64,000 bases of DNA. Origin: Planctomycetota bacterium (GTDB lineage: Bacteria; Planctomycetota; UBA1135; JADKAF01). The position numbers were made by a program, and so were the translations under genes. This document shows positions 43,290-52,496 of the stretch, in pieces (the stretch's first letter is position 1; the number at the start of each line of letters is the position of its first letter). Below the pieces are notes generated by a model that worked only from the letters and a program-made list of their open reading frames with translations, was not told the DNA's origin and did not search any database. The stretch lies in contig JADKAF010000001.1 in NCBI GenBank assembly GCA_016719295.1, positions 5,208,001 to 5,272,000 on the forward strand, in the 5' to 3' direction.

Positions 43290-45131
43290 TCACCGCATCT
43301 CCAAGGCCCGGATCCTCTGCTCCAGCTTCGCCCGGAACTCCGCATCCCCATGCCAGTTCCGCAGCGCTTCGCGATATGCCTCGATCGCCTCGCGCTGCTT
43401 GCCCGCCGCTTCGTGGAGCTGGCCGAAGAAGAGATGCGCCATCACGAACTTCGGGTTCCTGCGCCGGAGCTCGGCGAAGAGGGCCAGCGCTTCGCGCTCC
43501 TTGCCGAGCTGCGCGTAGGCCGCGGCGAGGCGGAACATCGGCTGATCGGCGGGGAGTTGCACGAGGTCGAGCTGCTCCAGGCGTGCCACGCCCTCGGCGA
43601 TGCGGTCGGCGTCGAGGAGCGCGATGCCCGAGCGCTGCAAGGCGACGACGTGGGCGGGGTTCCGCGCGAGGAGCTCGTCGTAGAGCCGCAGGGCTTCGTC
43701 GAGTCGCTGCGCTTCGTGCGCGGCGCCGGCGCGCTCCAAGAGCTCGAGCTCCGGCAGGCCGTCCTTCGGATCGCGCGTGGGCTCGCTCGCGCGCGCACTC
43801 GCGGGTGACGATACGTAGCCCAGGGAGGCGAGGCGCGCCCGGGCGTCGGCCCCTTCGGCGCGCGAGCGCGCCCAGCTAGTGCCATCGCCGCGCAGAGCGT
43901 CGCCGAGGGCGTCGAGCTCGCGGCGGAGGGCTTCGGCGCGCGCGGGCTCCTCCGCGAGGAGGTTGCGTTGCTCGCGCGGATCGCGGCGCAGGTCGTAGAG
44001 CTCTTCGCGCGGCGCGGCGATGAGCTTCCAGCCGTCGCGCACGAGCGCGCGGAGCGGGGCCCAGCCGAAGCTGTAGCGGCCGAGGAAGCTCTCCAGGTAG
44101 ATCGCGCGCGAAGGCTGCGACTCGCCGCGGAGTGCGGGGACGAGGCTGCGACCTTGCACGGCGCTCGGCACGGGGAGATCGAGGAGCTCGAGCGCGGTGG
44201 GGAGGACGTCCGCCAGCGTCGCGGGCTCCTCGAGCTTCGCTCCGGCGGGAACTCCGGGCCCGTGCAGCACGAGCGGCACGGCGGTCGTGCTCTCGTAGAC
44301 GAAGACGCCGTGCGTCTTCTCGCCGTGCTCGCCGAGGGCTTCGCCGTGGTCGGCGGTGACGATGACGAGCGTGCGCTCCAGCAGCGAGCGCGCGCGCAGG
44401 CCCTCTAGCAAGCGCGCGAGCTCGCGATCCACGTAGGCGAGCTCGGCGTCGTAGGGATGTCCGGCGGGGATCGCTCGCGGCGCGGCGTAGGGGAAGTGCG
44501 GATCGAAGTAGTGCGCGAAGAGGAAGAAGCGCCGCTCGCTCGACCCGTCCAGCGCCGCGAGCCAGCGCAGCGCGGCCTCCGTCGTCGCCGTCGCCGCGCG
44601 CTCGTCGATGCCGAGGGTCCCGCCGCCACCGCTCTCGAAGCGATCGTCGTAGTCGTCGAAGCCCTGGGCCAGGCCGAACTGCGCGTCGAGCACGAACGCG
44701 GAGACCACGGCGCCGGTGCGGAAGCCGTGCTCCTGCAGGACCTCGGCGAGCGTCGTTGCCTCGGCACCGAGCTCGAAGATGCCGTTGTCGCGGACCCCGT
44801 GGCGCGGAGGGTAGGTGCCCGTGAGCAGCGTCGCGTGCGAGGGCAGCGTGATCGGCGTCGGCGCGAGCGCGGCCGTGCAGTGCGCGCCGTCCCGCGCGAG
44901 GGCATCGAGCGTCGGCGTCGCGGCGCTGCCGCCGTGGAAGCCCAGGCGATCGCGCCGCGTGGTGTCGAGGCTGATGAGCAGCAGATTCTGCGGCTTCGCG
45001 CTCGGCGTCTCGGTGCGCGACGCGGGGTCCTCGCGGGGCGAGGTCGCCTCGCGCTCGCCACAAGCGCCGAGAGCGAGGGCGCCGAGAAGCGCAGAGCGCA
45101 CGAGCGAGGACCGGAAGAGGGCGAAGCGCAT
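43290..45131 (-). CDS. Sulfatase-like hydrolase lipoprotein with C-terminal TPR repeats
   Basis: A 613-residue protein; lipobox LGAC near residue 24 implies a lipid anchor. The alkaline-phosphatase/sulfatase fold is seen in LLLISLDTTRRDRLG, PITLPSHATLLTG and VIVTADHGEALGEHGEKTHG. The position where true sulfatases have Cys or Ser in C/S-x-P-S-R is Thr in TLPSH, so formylglycine chemistry is unlikely and a phosphodiesterase- or phosphotransferase-type activity may apply. From about residue 475 there are TPR-like helices (EALRLYDELLARNPAHVVALQ and EAIEAYREALRNW). It is convergent with the cupin gene and divergent from the ATP-grasp pair. Confidence 0.85.
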   Translation of the reverse strand: MRFALFRSSLVRSALLGALALGACGEREATSPREDPASRTETPSAKPQNLLLISLDTTRRDRLGFHGGSAATPTLDALARDGAHCTAALAPTPITLPSHATLLTGTYPPRHGVRDNGIFELGAEATTLAEVLQEHGFRTGAVVSAFVLDAQFGLAQGFDDYDDRFESGGGGTLGIDERAATATTEAALRWLAALDGSSERRFFLFAHYFDPHFPYAAPRAIPAGHPYDAELAYVDRELARLLEGLRARSLLERTLVIVTADHGEALGEHGEKTHGVFVYESTTAVPLVLHGPGVPAGAKLEEPATLADVLPTALELLDLPVPSAVQGRSLVPALRGESQPSRAIYLESFLGRYSFGWAPLRALVRDGWKLIAAPREELYDLRRDPREQRNLLAEEPARAEALRRELDALGDALRGDGTSWARSRAEGADARARLASLGYVSSPASARASEPTRDPKDGLPELELLERAGAAHEAQRLDEALRLYDELLARNPAHVVALQRSGIALLDADRIAEGVARLEQLDLVQLPADQPMFRLAAAYAQLGKEREALALFAELRRRNPKFVMAHLFFGQLHEAAGKQREAIEAYREALRNWHGDAEFRAKLEQRIRALEMR

Positions 45132-45248
45132 GGGGGCGTGGCAGAGCCCGCGCGCGACGCCGCGCTTGCAGCGGCTCGCGGGCTCGCTAGGGTATCGCCG
45201 CATCGACCCCATCGCACGCGCTCGCTGAGCGAGCGAGGAGCCCAGAGC

Positions 45249-46262
45249 GTGGACATCGGCATCGCCTTCGACTTGAAGTCCGACTTCGCGGCCGAGCTCG
45301 AGATCCCCGGAGCGCATCCCGAGGACGCGCTCGAGGAGTACGACTCGCTGACGACCATCGAAGCGCTGGAGCACGTGCTCGCGGGCCGTGGCCACAGCGT
45401 CCGGCGCATGGGTGGCGGCAAGCGCTTCGTCGAGGCGGCGCTGGCCTGCAAGCCCGACCTCGTCTTCAACCTGAGCGAAGGTCGCGGCACGCGCTCGCGC
45501 GAGGCGCACGTGCCGGCCGTCTGCGAGATGCTCGGCATTCGCTGCACGCACTCCGATCCGCTGACGATGGCGGTCTCGCTCGACAAGGGCGTCGCGAAGC
45601 GCCTGGTGGCGAGCTACGGCGTGCCCACGCCGCGCCACGTGGTGATCGCCGACGGCGAGGTGCCGCGCGAGCTGGGGCTCCGCTTCCCGCTCTTCGCGAA
45701 GCCGCTCGCCGAGGGCTCGAGCATGGGCATCCGCCGCACCTCGCGCATCGAATCGCACGGCGCGCGCGTCGAGTGGGTGACGAAGCTCTGGCTCGACTAC
45801 AAGGAGCCCGTGCTGATCGAGGAGTTCTGCGCGGGTCCGGAGTTCACCGTCGGCATCCTCGGCACGGGCGATCACGCGCACGTGGTCGCGGCGATGGAGG
45901 TGGTGCCGAAGCAGGTGCCGCCCGAGCGCTTCGTCTACTCGCTCGAGGTGAAGCGGAACCCGCAGTGGAAGGACGAGGTCGATTACCTCGCGCCGCCGCG
46001 GCGCAGCGCGGCGGAGATCGCGCGCATCGAGACGGTGGCGCTCGAGGCCTATCGCGCGCTCGGCTGTCGCGATGTCGGGCGTATCGATGTACGCATGAAC
46101 GCCGCCGGCGAGCCGCTCTTCCTCGAGGCGAACCCGTTGCCCGGGATCGCGCCCGGCTATAGCGACCTCGCGCTGCTCTTCGAGCGCCTCGGCAAGAGCT
46201 ACCACGATCTCGTGCTGGCGATCTTCGATGAGGCCTGCCGGCGCCTCGGCCTCGCCGGATGA
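45249..46262 (+). CDS. ATP-grasp ligase, D-Ala-D-Ala ligase-like (first of a pair)
   Basis: A 337-residue ATP-grasp protein. GTG 45249 follows GAGGAG by a normal distance and no ATG is near. The N-terminal domain has DLVFNLSEGRGTRSREAHVPA, akin to the D-Ala-D-Ala ligase VFNxxHG region; the central part has FPLFAKPLAEGSSMGI, the ATP-binding loop, and the end reads EANPLPGIAPGYSDLALLFE. Enzymes of this fold join a carboxylate to an amine with ATP. The second gene overlaps its stop (ATGA). Both differ enough from Ddl that a peptide other than D-Ala-D-Ala is likely. Confidence 0.85.
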   Translation: MDIGIAFDLKSDFAAELEIPGAHPEDALEEYDSLTTIEALEHVLAGRGHSVRRMGGGKRFVEAALACKPDLVFNLSEGRGTRSREAHVPAVCEMLGIRCTHSDPLTMAVSLDKGVAKRLVASYGVPTPRHVVIADGEVPRELGLRFPLFAKPLAEGSSMGIRRTSRIESHGARVEWVTKLWLDYKEPVLIEEFCAGPEFTVGILGTGDHAHVVAAMEVVPKQVPPERFVYSLEVKRNPQWKDEVDYLAPPRRSAAEIARIETVALEAYRALGCRDVGRIDVRMNAAGEPLFLEANPLPGIAPGYSDLALLFERLGKSYHDLVLAIFDEACRRLGLAG

Positions 46263-47269
46263 GCGCACGGCGCATCGCGGTGCTCCACAGCGAGGACCGC
46301 GAGCTCGCGAGCGGCGATCGGAAGGACGCGCTCGCGGTGCAGGCGGCGATCGACGGAGCGCTCGCCGCGGCGACGAGCCTCCGATCGCGCGGCTACGAGG
46401 TCTCCGTCCATGGGGTCCCGCGCGACGCGCGCGCGATCGCGAGCTTGCTCGCGCGCCTCTCCGGCGACCTCGTGCTGAACTTCGTGGAGAGCCTGGGCGG
46501 CGACGCGCGCCTGGAGGCCGCGTTCGCGTGGGCGCTCGAGCTCTTCGGGCTCGCCTACACCGGCTCGCCGCCGCGCGCGATGCAGCTCGCCACCGAGAAG
46601 CCGCTCGCGCGCGCGCTGCTCGCCGCGCGAGGAGTGCCCGTGCCGCGAGGGGCGGTCTTCGCGACGGGTGACGAGCCGCTGGGCGAGCTCTGCTTCCCGT
46701 TGCTCGCGAAGCCCGCGCGCGAGGACGCGAGCCACGGCATCGACCAGGGCAGCGTCGTTCGTGACGAGCGCGCGTTGCGCACGCGCGCGAAGGAGCTCAT
46801 CGCGCGCTACGCGCAGCCCGCGCTGATCGAGGAGTACATCGAAGCGCGCGAGATCAACGTGGCGCTGCTCGCCGGACCGAGCGGCCTCGAGGTGCTCCCG
46901 CTCTCCGAGATCGACTACTCGCTCTTCCGCCCCGACGAAGCACGGATCGTGACCTACGCGGGCAAGTGGATCGAAGGCAGCCGCGACTGGGACATCACGC
47001 GCGTGATCCCCGCGCGCGATCTCTCCGCGAGCCAGCGCGCGCGCCTCGAGAGCGTCGCGCGCGCGGCGTTCGAGGTGATGGGGCTCCGCGACTACGGCCG
47101 CGTCGATCTCCGCCTCGACGCGCGCGACGAGCCCTACGTCATCGACGTGAACCCGAACCCCGACCTCTCGCCGGGGACGGGCTTCGCCCTGGCCGCGGAG
47201 CGCGCGGGCCTCGATCACGCGGCGCTCCTTGCGCGGGTCATCGAGGCTGCGCGGGCTCGCCTTTCTTGA
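46259..47269 (+). CDS. ATP-grasp ligase, D-Ala-D-Ala ligase-like (second of a pair)
   Basis: A 336-residue ATP-grasp protein coupled to the previous gene through an ATGA overlap. It has DLVLNFVESLGGDARLEAAFAWA in the N-terminal domain, FPLLAKPAREDASHGIDQ as the ATP-binding loop, and VIDVNPNPDLSPGTGFALAA at the metal-binding end. It resembles its partner and Ddl but is not a recent duplicate. Two adjacent ligases suggest stepwise addition to one product, or a heterodimer. The 3' end overlaps the convergent hypothetical gene by 32 bp. Which amino acids are joined cannot be told. Confidence 0.85.
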   Translation: MSARRIAVLHSEDRELASGDRKDALAVQAAIDGALAAATSLRSRGYEVSVHGVPRDARAIASLLARLSGDLVLNFVESLGGDARLEAAFAWALELFGLAYTGSPPRAMQLATEKPLARALLAARGVPVPRGAVFATGDEPLGELCFPLLAKPAREDASHGIDQGSVVRDERALRTRAKELIARYAQPALIEEYIEAREINVALLAGPSGLEVLPLSEIDYSLFRPDEARIVTYAGKWIEGSRDWDITRVIPARDLSASQRARLESVARAAFEVMGLRDYGRVDLRLDARDEPYVIDVNPNPDLSPGTGFALAAERAGLDHAALLARVIEAARARLS

Positions 47270-48494
47270 CGCGGTCCTTCGCGCTCTCCGAGGAGTGAGC
47301 CGAGAAGCTCCCTCCCGGCTGGAGGGCAGGCCTCGGCACGGTTCTCGGCAGGATCTCGGCGATGCTCGTGGGGGTCTTCCCGTCGTTCAGGAACGCGTAG
47401 GTGTCGCGCAGGATGGCGCGCCGCTGCCGCCATTGCTGCTGCCGCAGCTCCTCAGGCGACATCTTCTGCATCTCGGCGATCAGCTGCTCCACGAGGGCGG
47501 GCGTCGCGCGTTCCGGATGGAAGCGTTCGTACGAGTAGCCATCGAAAGCGCGCGGGTAGGGCGGCTCGGGCTCGTACACGTAGCCGAACGCGGCTTCGGC
47601 GGCGACGAGATAGGGATGGAGCTCCGCCCAGAAAGCGCTAGCCGGCGTGTGCTGGGGATCCTGCGCCAGCAGATCGAAGATCTCCGCGAAGAGCAGGAAG
47701 TAGGCCGAGTCCGGTTCCCCGTTCAGATAGGTCGGCGACTCGCCTGCCGATCCCGGGAGCTCGCGCACCAACTGCCGCGCGGCGAAGAGCACGAACGCGC
47801 GCCCCACGAACGAAACTCGCTGCGCGGACTCCGGGATGTGTCGGGCGATGAGCCGGTGATGCAGCTCGCCGATCTGTCGCACCAGCGGCCAGCTCGGATG
47901 CTGAGCCGGCCATGGCCCCGGCGGTGCCTCGCGATAGGCGCGATCGTGTGCGCGGGCAGTCAAGAGCTTGGGCAGCTCCTGCACGGCGCGTGATCGCATC
48001 TGATACTCGGCGGCGTCGCTGCTCTTCAGAGGTGCATCGGCGCTGGCGTCTGCGCCGAGCTTGCGCCAGTGCCGCGAGAGCTCTTCGAGCCACTGCGTCT
48101 CGCGGTCGAAGTCGAGGAAGAGCAGGCGCTCCCGCCCATGCGGAACGCCTCCCGCCGAGAGCAGGGCGGCGTAGGACTCGAAGAGCTCGCTCGTTTGCTT
48201 CCACCAGGGTGTGGCGCCTTCGCGCGAGCCGAGGTCCACCATCTTCGCCAGCGCGGGCAGCGGAGCGCGGCGAACGATGCGCAAGCTGAGCTCTTCGCCG
48301 GGCTTCCAGGGACGCGCGCCGAAGTCGAGCTCGAACGCGTCATTCGCTCGCGGAGAGACGATCGCGCGATCCGTTGGGGAGCTCGCGAAGAACGCCTCGG
48401 CGATCCGGAACGGCGTGCGCGAGGAGTGGAACTGTAGGCCGACGCGTCGCGCAGGCTGCGCAAGCTCGCTGCGCAAGGCGAAGAGATCGGTCAT
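47238..48494 (-). CDS. Hypothetical protein, part of the sigma factor-kinase operon
   Basis: A 418-residue protein without signal peptide or clear family. It contains ELSRHWRKLGADAS, IGELHHRLIARHIPESAQRV and SPEELRQQQWRQRRAILRDTY, all predicted helices, with a Pro/Ser/Lys-rich tail. It follows the 163-residue gene at 48507 by 12 bp on the same strand, and that gene follows the kinase, so all four are probably one transcript. Nothing in the sequence gives a mechanism. The C-terminus overlaps the convergent ATP-grasp gene. Confidence 0.55.
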   Translation of the reverse strand: MTDLFALRSELAQPARRVGLQFHSSRTPFRIAEAFFASSPTDRAIVSPRANDAFELDFGARPWKPGEELSLRIVRRAPLPALAKMVDLGSREGATPWWKQTSELFESYAALLSAGGVPHGRERLLFLDFDRETQWLEELSRHWRKLGADASADAPLKSSDAAEYQMRSRAVQELPKLLTARAHDRAYREAPPGPWPAQHPSWPLVRQIGELHHRLIARHIPESAQRVSFVGRAFVLFAARQLVRELPGSAGESPTYLNGEPDSAYFLLFAEIFDLLAQDPQHTPASAFWAELHPYLVAAEAAFGYVYEPEPPYPRAFDGYSYERFHPERATPALVEQLIAEMQKMSPEELRQQQWRQRRAILRDTYAFLNDGKTPTSIAEILPRTVPRPALQPGGSFSAHSSESAKDRVKKGEPAQPR

Positions 48495-48506
48495 GGGACA
48501 GTGCTC

Positions 48507-48998
48507 CTAGCTCTCGCCGAGATAGCTGAGCTTGCAGTGGAGGAACCACGCCGCGGCGATGCCGTGCACGACCTGGACGCGCGGATACGGAGGAATCGGT
48601 GCGCCGGCACCCGACGAGGGAGTCGGTGCGACCCGCGCGATGAGGGTGACGCCCATGCCGTCGTCATAGGGCTTCCAGATCGGCTTGTCGGGAGTGCCTA
48701 CGTTGTAGTCCGAAGAGGCGATGCTGGGGTCCGGCGCGATCTCGATCTCGAAGGTCGGAACAGCGCTGTCCCCGGCGCTCAGCGCGATCGCCTCGTGGCA
48801 GAGATTCCATACCGCCGTCGAGCGCGTCGCGGCGTCCATGCCGGAGAGCGGCGCCTGCGAGGAGAGCTCCATCGGCATCTTCGCGACGAGCGCGCAAAGA
48901 TCGGCCGGGACGAGCACACCGGGGAAGTTGATGCTCGGATCGGATTGGCCGCTGGTGCGGCAGGTCAACGCGACATCGAGCCTGTATTGATAAGCCAT
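48507..48998 (-). CDS. Hypothetical protein between kinase and 418-residue gene
   Basis: A 163-residue protein from ATG 48998, 46 bp after the kinase stop. It is mostly beta (YQYRLDVALTCRTSG at the start and YPRVQVVHGIAAAWFLHCKLSYL at the end) with a Gly/Pro linker. No family recognised. By position it may be a substrate or partner of the kinase or of the 418-residue protein. There is no signal peptide, so it is likely cytoplasmic. Confidence 0.5.
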   Translation of the reverse strand: MAYQYRLDVALTCRTSGQSDPSINFPGVLVPADLCALVAKMPMELSSQAPLSGMDAATRSTAVWNLCHEAIALSAGDSAVPTFEIEIAPDPSIASSDYNVGTPDKPIWKPYDDGMGVTLIARVAPTPSSGAGAPIPPYPRVQVVHGIAAAWFLHCKLSYLGES

Positions 48999-49044
48999 GC
49001 CAGGGGGGCTCCGGTCGGAGAATGGGCCGTGGGAAATCGAGAGC

Positions 49045-51627
49045 TCAGGGTTCGGCGCTCCTCGCGCAGCGGAAGCCGACCGCGAATTGGGCATGCGAGG
49101 CTTGGATGCCGCGAATCGAGCGACTGCGCAGGTTCTCGTTCACCGCTTTCGCCCACCAACTTCCCCCGAGGATGAAGCGGCTGTCTGCGAGCGGCACGAG
49201 GCTTCCAGAGGGTCCGTTGTCGATGCCGAGCGATTCGGTCCAGTCTCGCGCATTGCCCAGCGGGTGGTAGAGGCCGAGAGGCACGCTGCGCGCTTCGGGC
49301 GTCGAGCGCACGGGCACCGCGAAGCGCGCGAAGAGCGCGGCTTCCTCTGGGAAGGAGAGGCTCGAGGCCGGCTTCGCGGCGAAGACGGCTCCGCGGTACG
49401 GGTCTTCGCCCTCGCGCACAGGATAGGGCCAGGTCGCCCCCTCGGCCCCGCGCGTCGCGAGCTCGCGCTCCGGCGCAGACACGAGGCGCTTGCCGACCCA
49501 TTCGGCGTAAGCGCGGGCCTCCTTCCATCCAACGGCAACCGCCGGTAGCTCGGGATCGATGCTCGTGGGGAAGTGCTCCCAGAGCGTGGGTTGAGCTGTG
49601 CCCGTTGCCGCGAGGAAGGCGCGGTACTCGCGGATGGAGACGGGAGCTTCGTCGATCCAGAAGCTAGGCACTCGGATCGTCTGGCCGGCGTACGGCGAGA
49701 AGAACTGTCCCGGGGGAATGCGCAGCTCTCCGCCTTCCACTCGCACCATCGCTTCGCTCGTCCAGCGCGCCGGCGAGATGGTGCAGCGGATCGGCTCCTC
49801 TTCCCAGCCGAGCCGGAACATGCGCGTGAACTCGCGGGCCGGCCCGCCTGGCGGGCGCACGTGCACGCGGTAGTAGCCGGGCTCGAGTCGCGCGGTGAGC
49901 GCGGAGCTGCTGCCGATGGAAAGGCGCTCCTCCGTCAGGCCGGTGAGCGGATCCAGGCGTACGGCGGAGATCTCGGCGACGAGCGGCGTGCCTGCCTCAT
50001 CGACCACGCTGATCTCGAGGGGTGCGCGCAGCGCATCGAGGACTTGCTCGATCTGCTGGTTCTCGTGCGCGGGGAAATCGCGCACGAGCTGCGCGAAGCG
50101 CACCAACGCAACTCGGAAGCTCTCCAGATCGAGCCCGAAGAGCTTCTGTCTGGCGGGAACCGCGATGGCCCGGAGGACTTGCAGGGCCAGCTCCGCCGCG
50201 GCGCGATCGCGAGCCAGCGCGAGCTTGCGATCGAGCTCCGCGCTCAGCTGGCCGTCGATGGGCAAGTCTCGTTGCGCGAGCTGACGCAGCTCGCGCTGCA
50301 TCTCGACGAGGCGGCTGGTGAGCTCGGTATCGAAGCGTTCGAGCAAGGATCGCGCGCGCGATTCCGCCTCGCGGACGGTCTCGCGGTCGCTCCCCCAGCG
50401 CGTGAGCAGGGTACCCGTAACGAGTCCGATGACGAGCAGCACCGCCGCCCCCACGGCCAAGCGATGCCGTCGCACGAAGCGCCGCGCGCGCACGAAGTAG
50501 CTCGGCGGCTGCGCTTCGATCGCCTCGTGGGCGAGGAAGTGCCGCAGGTCCGCGGCCAAGGCCGCCGCCGTGGCGTAGCGCTCCGTCGGCTCCTTCGCCA
50601 TCGCCGTCGCGGAGATCACCGCGAGATCGCGCGGCACGCGGCGCTCGAGCCGCCGCAGCGGCACCGGTTCCTGTTGGCGGATCTTGGTCAGGATCTCGTC
50701 GCGCGTCTTGCCTTCGAACGGGCGCTTCCGCGCGAGCAGCTCGTAGAGCACGACGCCGAGAGAGTAGATGTCGGTGCGGCGGTCGATGCGCGCGGCGCTC
50801 TCGAGGCGCGCCTGCTCGGGGCTCATGTAGTAGGCCGTGCCGCCGACCGTATCGGTGCGTTCGGCGCGGCCCAGGCTCTCGTCCCGGGCGATGCCGAAGT
50901 CCGCGAGCTTGGGCTCGCCGTTGGCGTCGAGCAGCACGTTGCTCGGCTTCACGTCGCGGTGCACGATCCCCGCTTCGTGCGCCGCGTGCAGCGCGTCGGC
51001 GAGCTTGGCGACCAGGTCGACGACCTTGCTCACGTAGCCGCGCGCTCCGATCGTCGGCAGCGCGAGCGCTCGCGCTCCGCTCGATGGCTCGGCCGAGGTC
51101 AGGATCTCGAGCTCGCGGCGCAGATCGTGGCCGCGGACGAGCTCCATCGCGAAATAGGGCACGCCTTGCTCTGTGCCGACGACGTGGACGCGCACGACGT
51201 GCGGATGCTCGAGCTTCGCGATGGCGCGCGCTTCGCGCTGGAAGCGCTCCACGAAGCGCGGCGACTTCGCCTCGGCCCCGGTCAGGAGCTTCAGCGCGAC
51301 CTCGCGCTGGAGGGAGATCTGCCGCGCGCGGTACACGACGGCCATCCCGTGGCCGAGCTCCTCCAAGAGCTCGAAGTCGCCGAGGCGCTGCGGCGGAGCC
51401 TGTGCCGGCGCAGGCGTCGCGGCGTCCGGCGTGGACGGCGGCACGGGCTCGAGATAGCCGCTCGGCACGCCTGCGTAAGCGGCTAGGAGGGAGCGCGCCT
51501 CGGCGAGCAGCTCTTCGTCTCCGCCGCACTCCTCGACGAGGAAGGCATCGCGCTCGGCGGCGGGGCGCTCGAGCGCTGCGGCGAGGAGCTCCTCCAGCCG
51601 TTCCCAGTCTTCCTCGCGCGAGCTCAT
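49045..51627 (-). CDS. Ser/Thr protein kinase with transmembrane segment and C-terminal FGE-like domain
   Basis: An 860-residue membrane kinase. The kinase domain (about residues 82-360) has catalytic K113 (VALKLL), HRD (223-225, VHRDVKPSN), DFG (243-245) and YMSPEQ. The glycine loop is LGHGMAVVY (from residue 91), one residue shorter than the usual GxGxxGxV. A TM helix (near residues 398-415) follows a basic stretch, then a coiled-coil-like region and, from about 630, an FGE/SUMF1-like domain ending GGSWWAKAVNENLRSRSIRG...VGFRCAR. The catalytic cysteine of true FGE is not apparent, so this domain probably binds a ligand. It starts inside the sigma-factor stop (ATGA), implying co-expression and possibly sensing that feeds into sigma control. 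Confidence 0.88.
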   Translation of the reverse strand: MSSREEDWERLEELLAAALERPAAERDAFLVEECGGDEELLAEARSLLAAYAGVPSGYLEPVPPSTPDAATPAPAQAPPQRLGDFELLEELGHGMAVVYRARQISLQREVALKLLTGAEAKSPRFVERFQREARAIAKLEHPHVVRVHVVGTEQGVPYFAMELVRGHDLRRELEILTSAEPSSGARALALPTIGARGYVSKVVDLVAKLADALHAAHEAGIVHRDVKPSNVLLDANGEPKLADFGIARDESLGRAERTDTVGGTAYYMSPEQARLESAARIDRRTDIYSLGVVLYELLARKRPFEGKTRDEILTKIRQQEPVPLRRLERRVPRDLAVISATAMAKEPTERYATAAALAADLRHFLAHEAIEAQPPSYFVRARRFVRRHRLAVGAAVLLVIGLVTGTLLTRWGSDRETVREAESRARSLLERFDTELTSRLVEMQRELRQLAQRDLPIDGQLSAELDRKLALARDRAAAELALQVLRAIAVPARQKLFGLDLESFRVALVRFAQLVRDFPAHENQQIEQVLDALRAPLEISVVDEAGTPLVAEISAVRLDPLTGLTEERLSIGSSSALTARLEPGYYRVHVRPPGGPAREFTRMFRLGWEEEPIRCTISPARWTSEAMVRVEGGELRIPPGQFFSPYAGQTIRVPSFWIDEAPVSIREYRAFLAATGTAQPTLWEHFPTSIDPELPAVAVGWKEARAYAEWVGKRLVSAPERELATRGAEGATWPYPVREGEDPYRGAVFAAKPASSLSFPEEAALFARFAVPVRSTPEARSVPLGLYHPLGNARDWTESLGIDNGPSGSLVPLADSRFILGGSWWAKAVNENLRSRSIRGIQASHAQFAVGFRCARSAEP

Positions 51628-52187
51628 GCGAGGCGCCTGCGGAACCACGCCTGCAACGCCGGCCACTTGCGCTCGAAGGTGCGGAGCGGGATCCCCGCGA
51701 GCTCCGCGGCCTCCTGGCGGTTCAAGCCGGAGAAGAGCATCGCTTCCAGCGCCGCGCACATCGCGGGGTTCTTCTGCCTGTAGTCGGCGATGGCCTCGTC
51801 GAGCGCCAGCACATCGAAGTGGCTCCTCTTGAACGCGTCATGGAGCGCGCCGAGCTCTTGATCCACGCGCGTGTGCTTGCGCTTCATCCGGCCGTTCCTG
51901 CGCGCGTGCTCGATCAGCACGCACTTCATCGCCAGGCCGAACGCGGCGATGAAATGCAGCCGGCTCGTGAACTCCTTCTCCTTGGTCGAGAAGAGGCGTA
52001 GGTACGCCGAGGTCACGAGCGCCGTCGCTTGGAGCGTGGTTCCGGGCCGCTGACCGCGCATGTAATGCTCGGCCAGGAGATGCAGCTCCGCGAAGTGCTG
52101 ACGCAGCACGAGATCGCTGGCCTCTGCATCGCCTTTCGCGGCGCGCTGGAGTAGCGCGGTCACGGGCGGGTCGGGCGCATCCGTCAT
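51624..52187 (-). CDS. ECF-like sigma-70 factor (planctomycete/acidobacterial type)
   Basis: A 187-residue sigma factor from ATG 52187. Region 2-like sequence is LLQRAAKGDAEASDLVLRQHF and ATALVTSAYLRLF; region 4 is LFSGLNRQEAAELAGIPLRTFERKWPALQAWFRRRL with a clear helix-turn-helix. This matches the TIGR02999-type family common in Planctomycetota and Acidobacteria, which usually sits beside a Ser/Thr kinase instead of a normal anti-sigma factor. The kinase start codon overlaps its stop, so the two are translated together. The kinase may control this sigma factor, as in related systems. Its target promoters are not evident here. Confidence 0.9.
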   Translation of the reverse strand: MTDAPDPPVTALLQRAAKGDAEASDLVLRQHFAELHLLAEHYMRGQRPGTTLQATALVTSAYLRLFSTKEKEFTSRLHFIAAFGLAMKCVLIEHARRNGRMKRKHTRVDQELGALHDAFKRSHFDVLALDEAIADYRQKNPAMCAALEAMLFSGLNRQEAAELAGIPLRTFERKWPALQAWFRRRLA

Positions 52188-52414
52188 AGTCACCCTCGCG
52201 GCCCGCGCAGGCGCAGGCTTCCAGCGAGTATCGAGCGCGGCGGATGTTGCATCAACCTCGCGTCTGGCGCCGGAGCGATCGGGGGTCTCGAGGACGACTT
52301 GCATGAGGACGGGCAGCGAAGGCGCACCAGCGCGCCTCTGCTCCCGAACGTGAAGGGCTCCTGCGAGCCGCCAGCTTTCCGTGATTCCCGAGCCGGGCGG
52401 AGGCGGAATGCTCG

Positions 52415-52459
52415 CGGCCCCCGGACGAGGAGCGTTGCGCTCCTCGTCCGGGGGCCGCG
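52415..52459. terminator. Perfect 21-bp GC-rich stem with 3-nt loop
   Basis: Arms 52415-52435 and 52439-52459 are perfectly complementary around TTG. It is 37 bp beyond the stop of the minus-strand HEAT-like gene and upstream of the sigma-factor operon, within the only gap of about 309 bp here. The stem is very stable; no T-run follows on either strand, so a factor-assisted terminator or other structured RNA is likely. Apart from it I see nothing in 52188-52496. Confidence 0.6.
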
Positions 52460-52496
52460 TTAGGGTTCCGGTCGTTCCGAGCTCTCTTGCCCGGGA

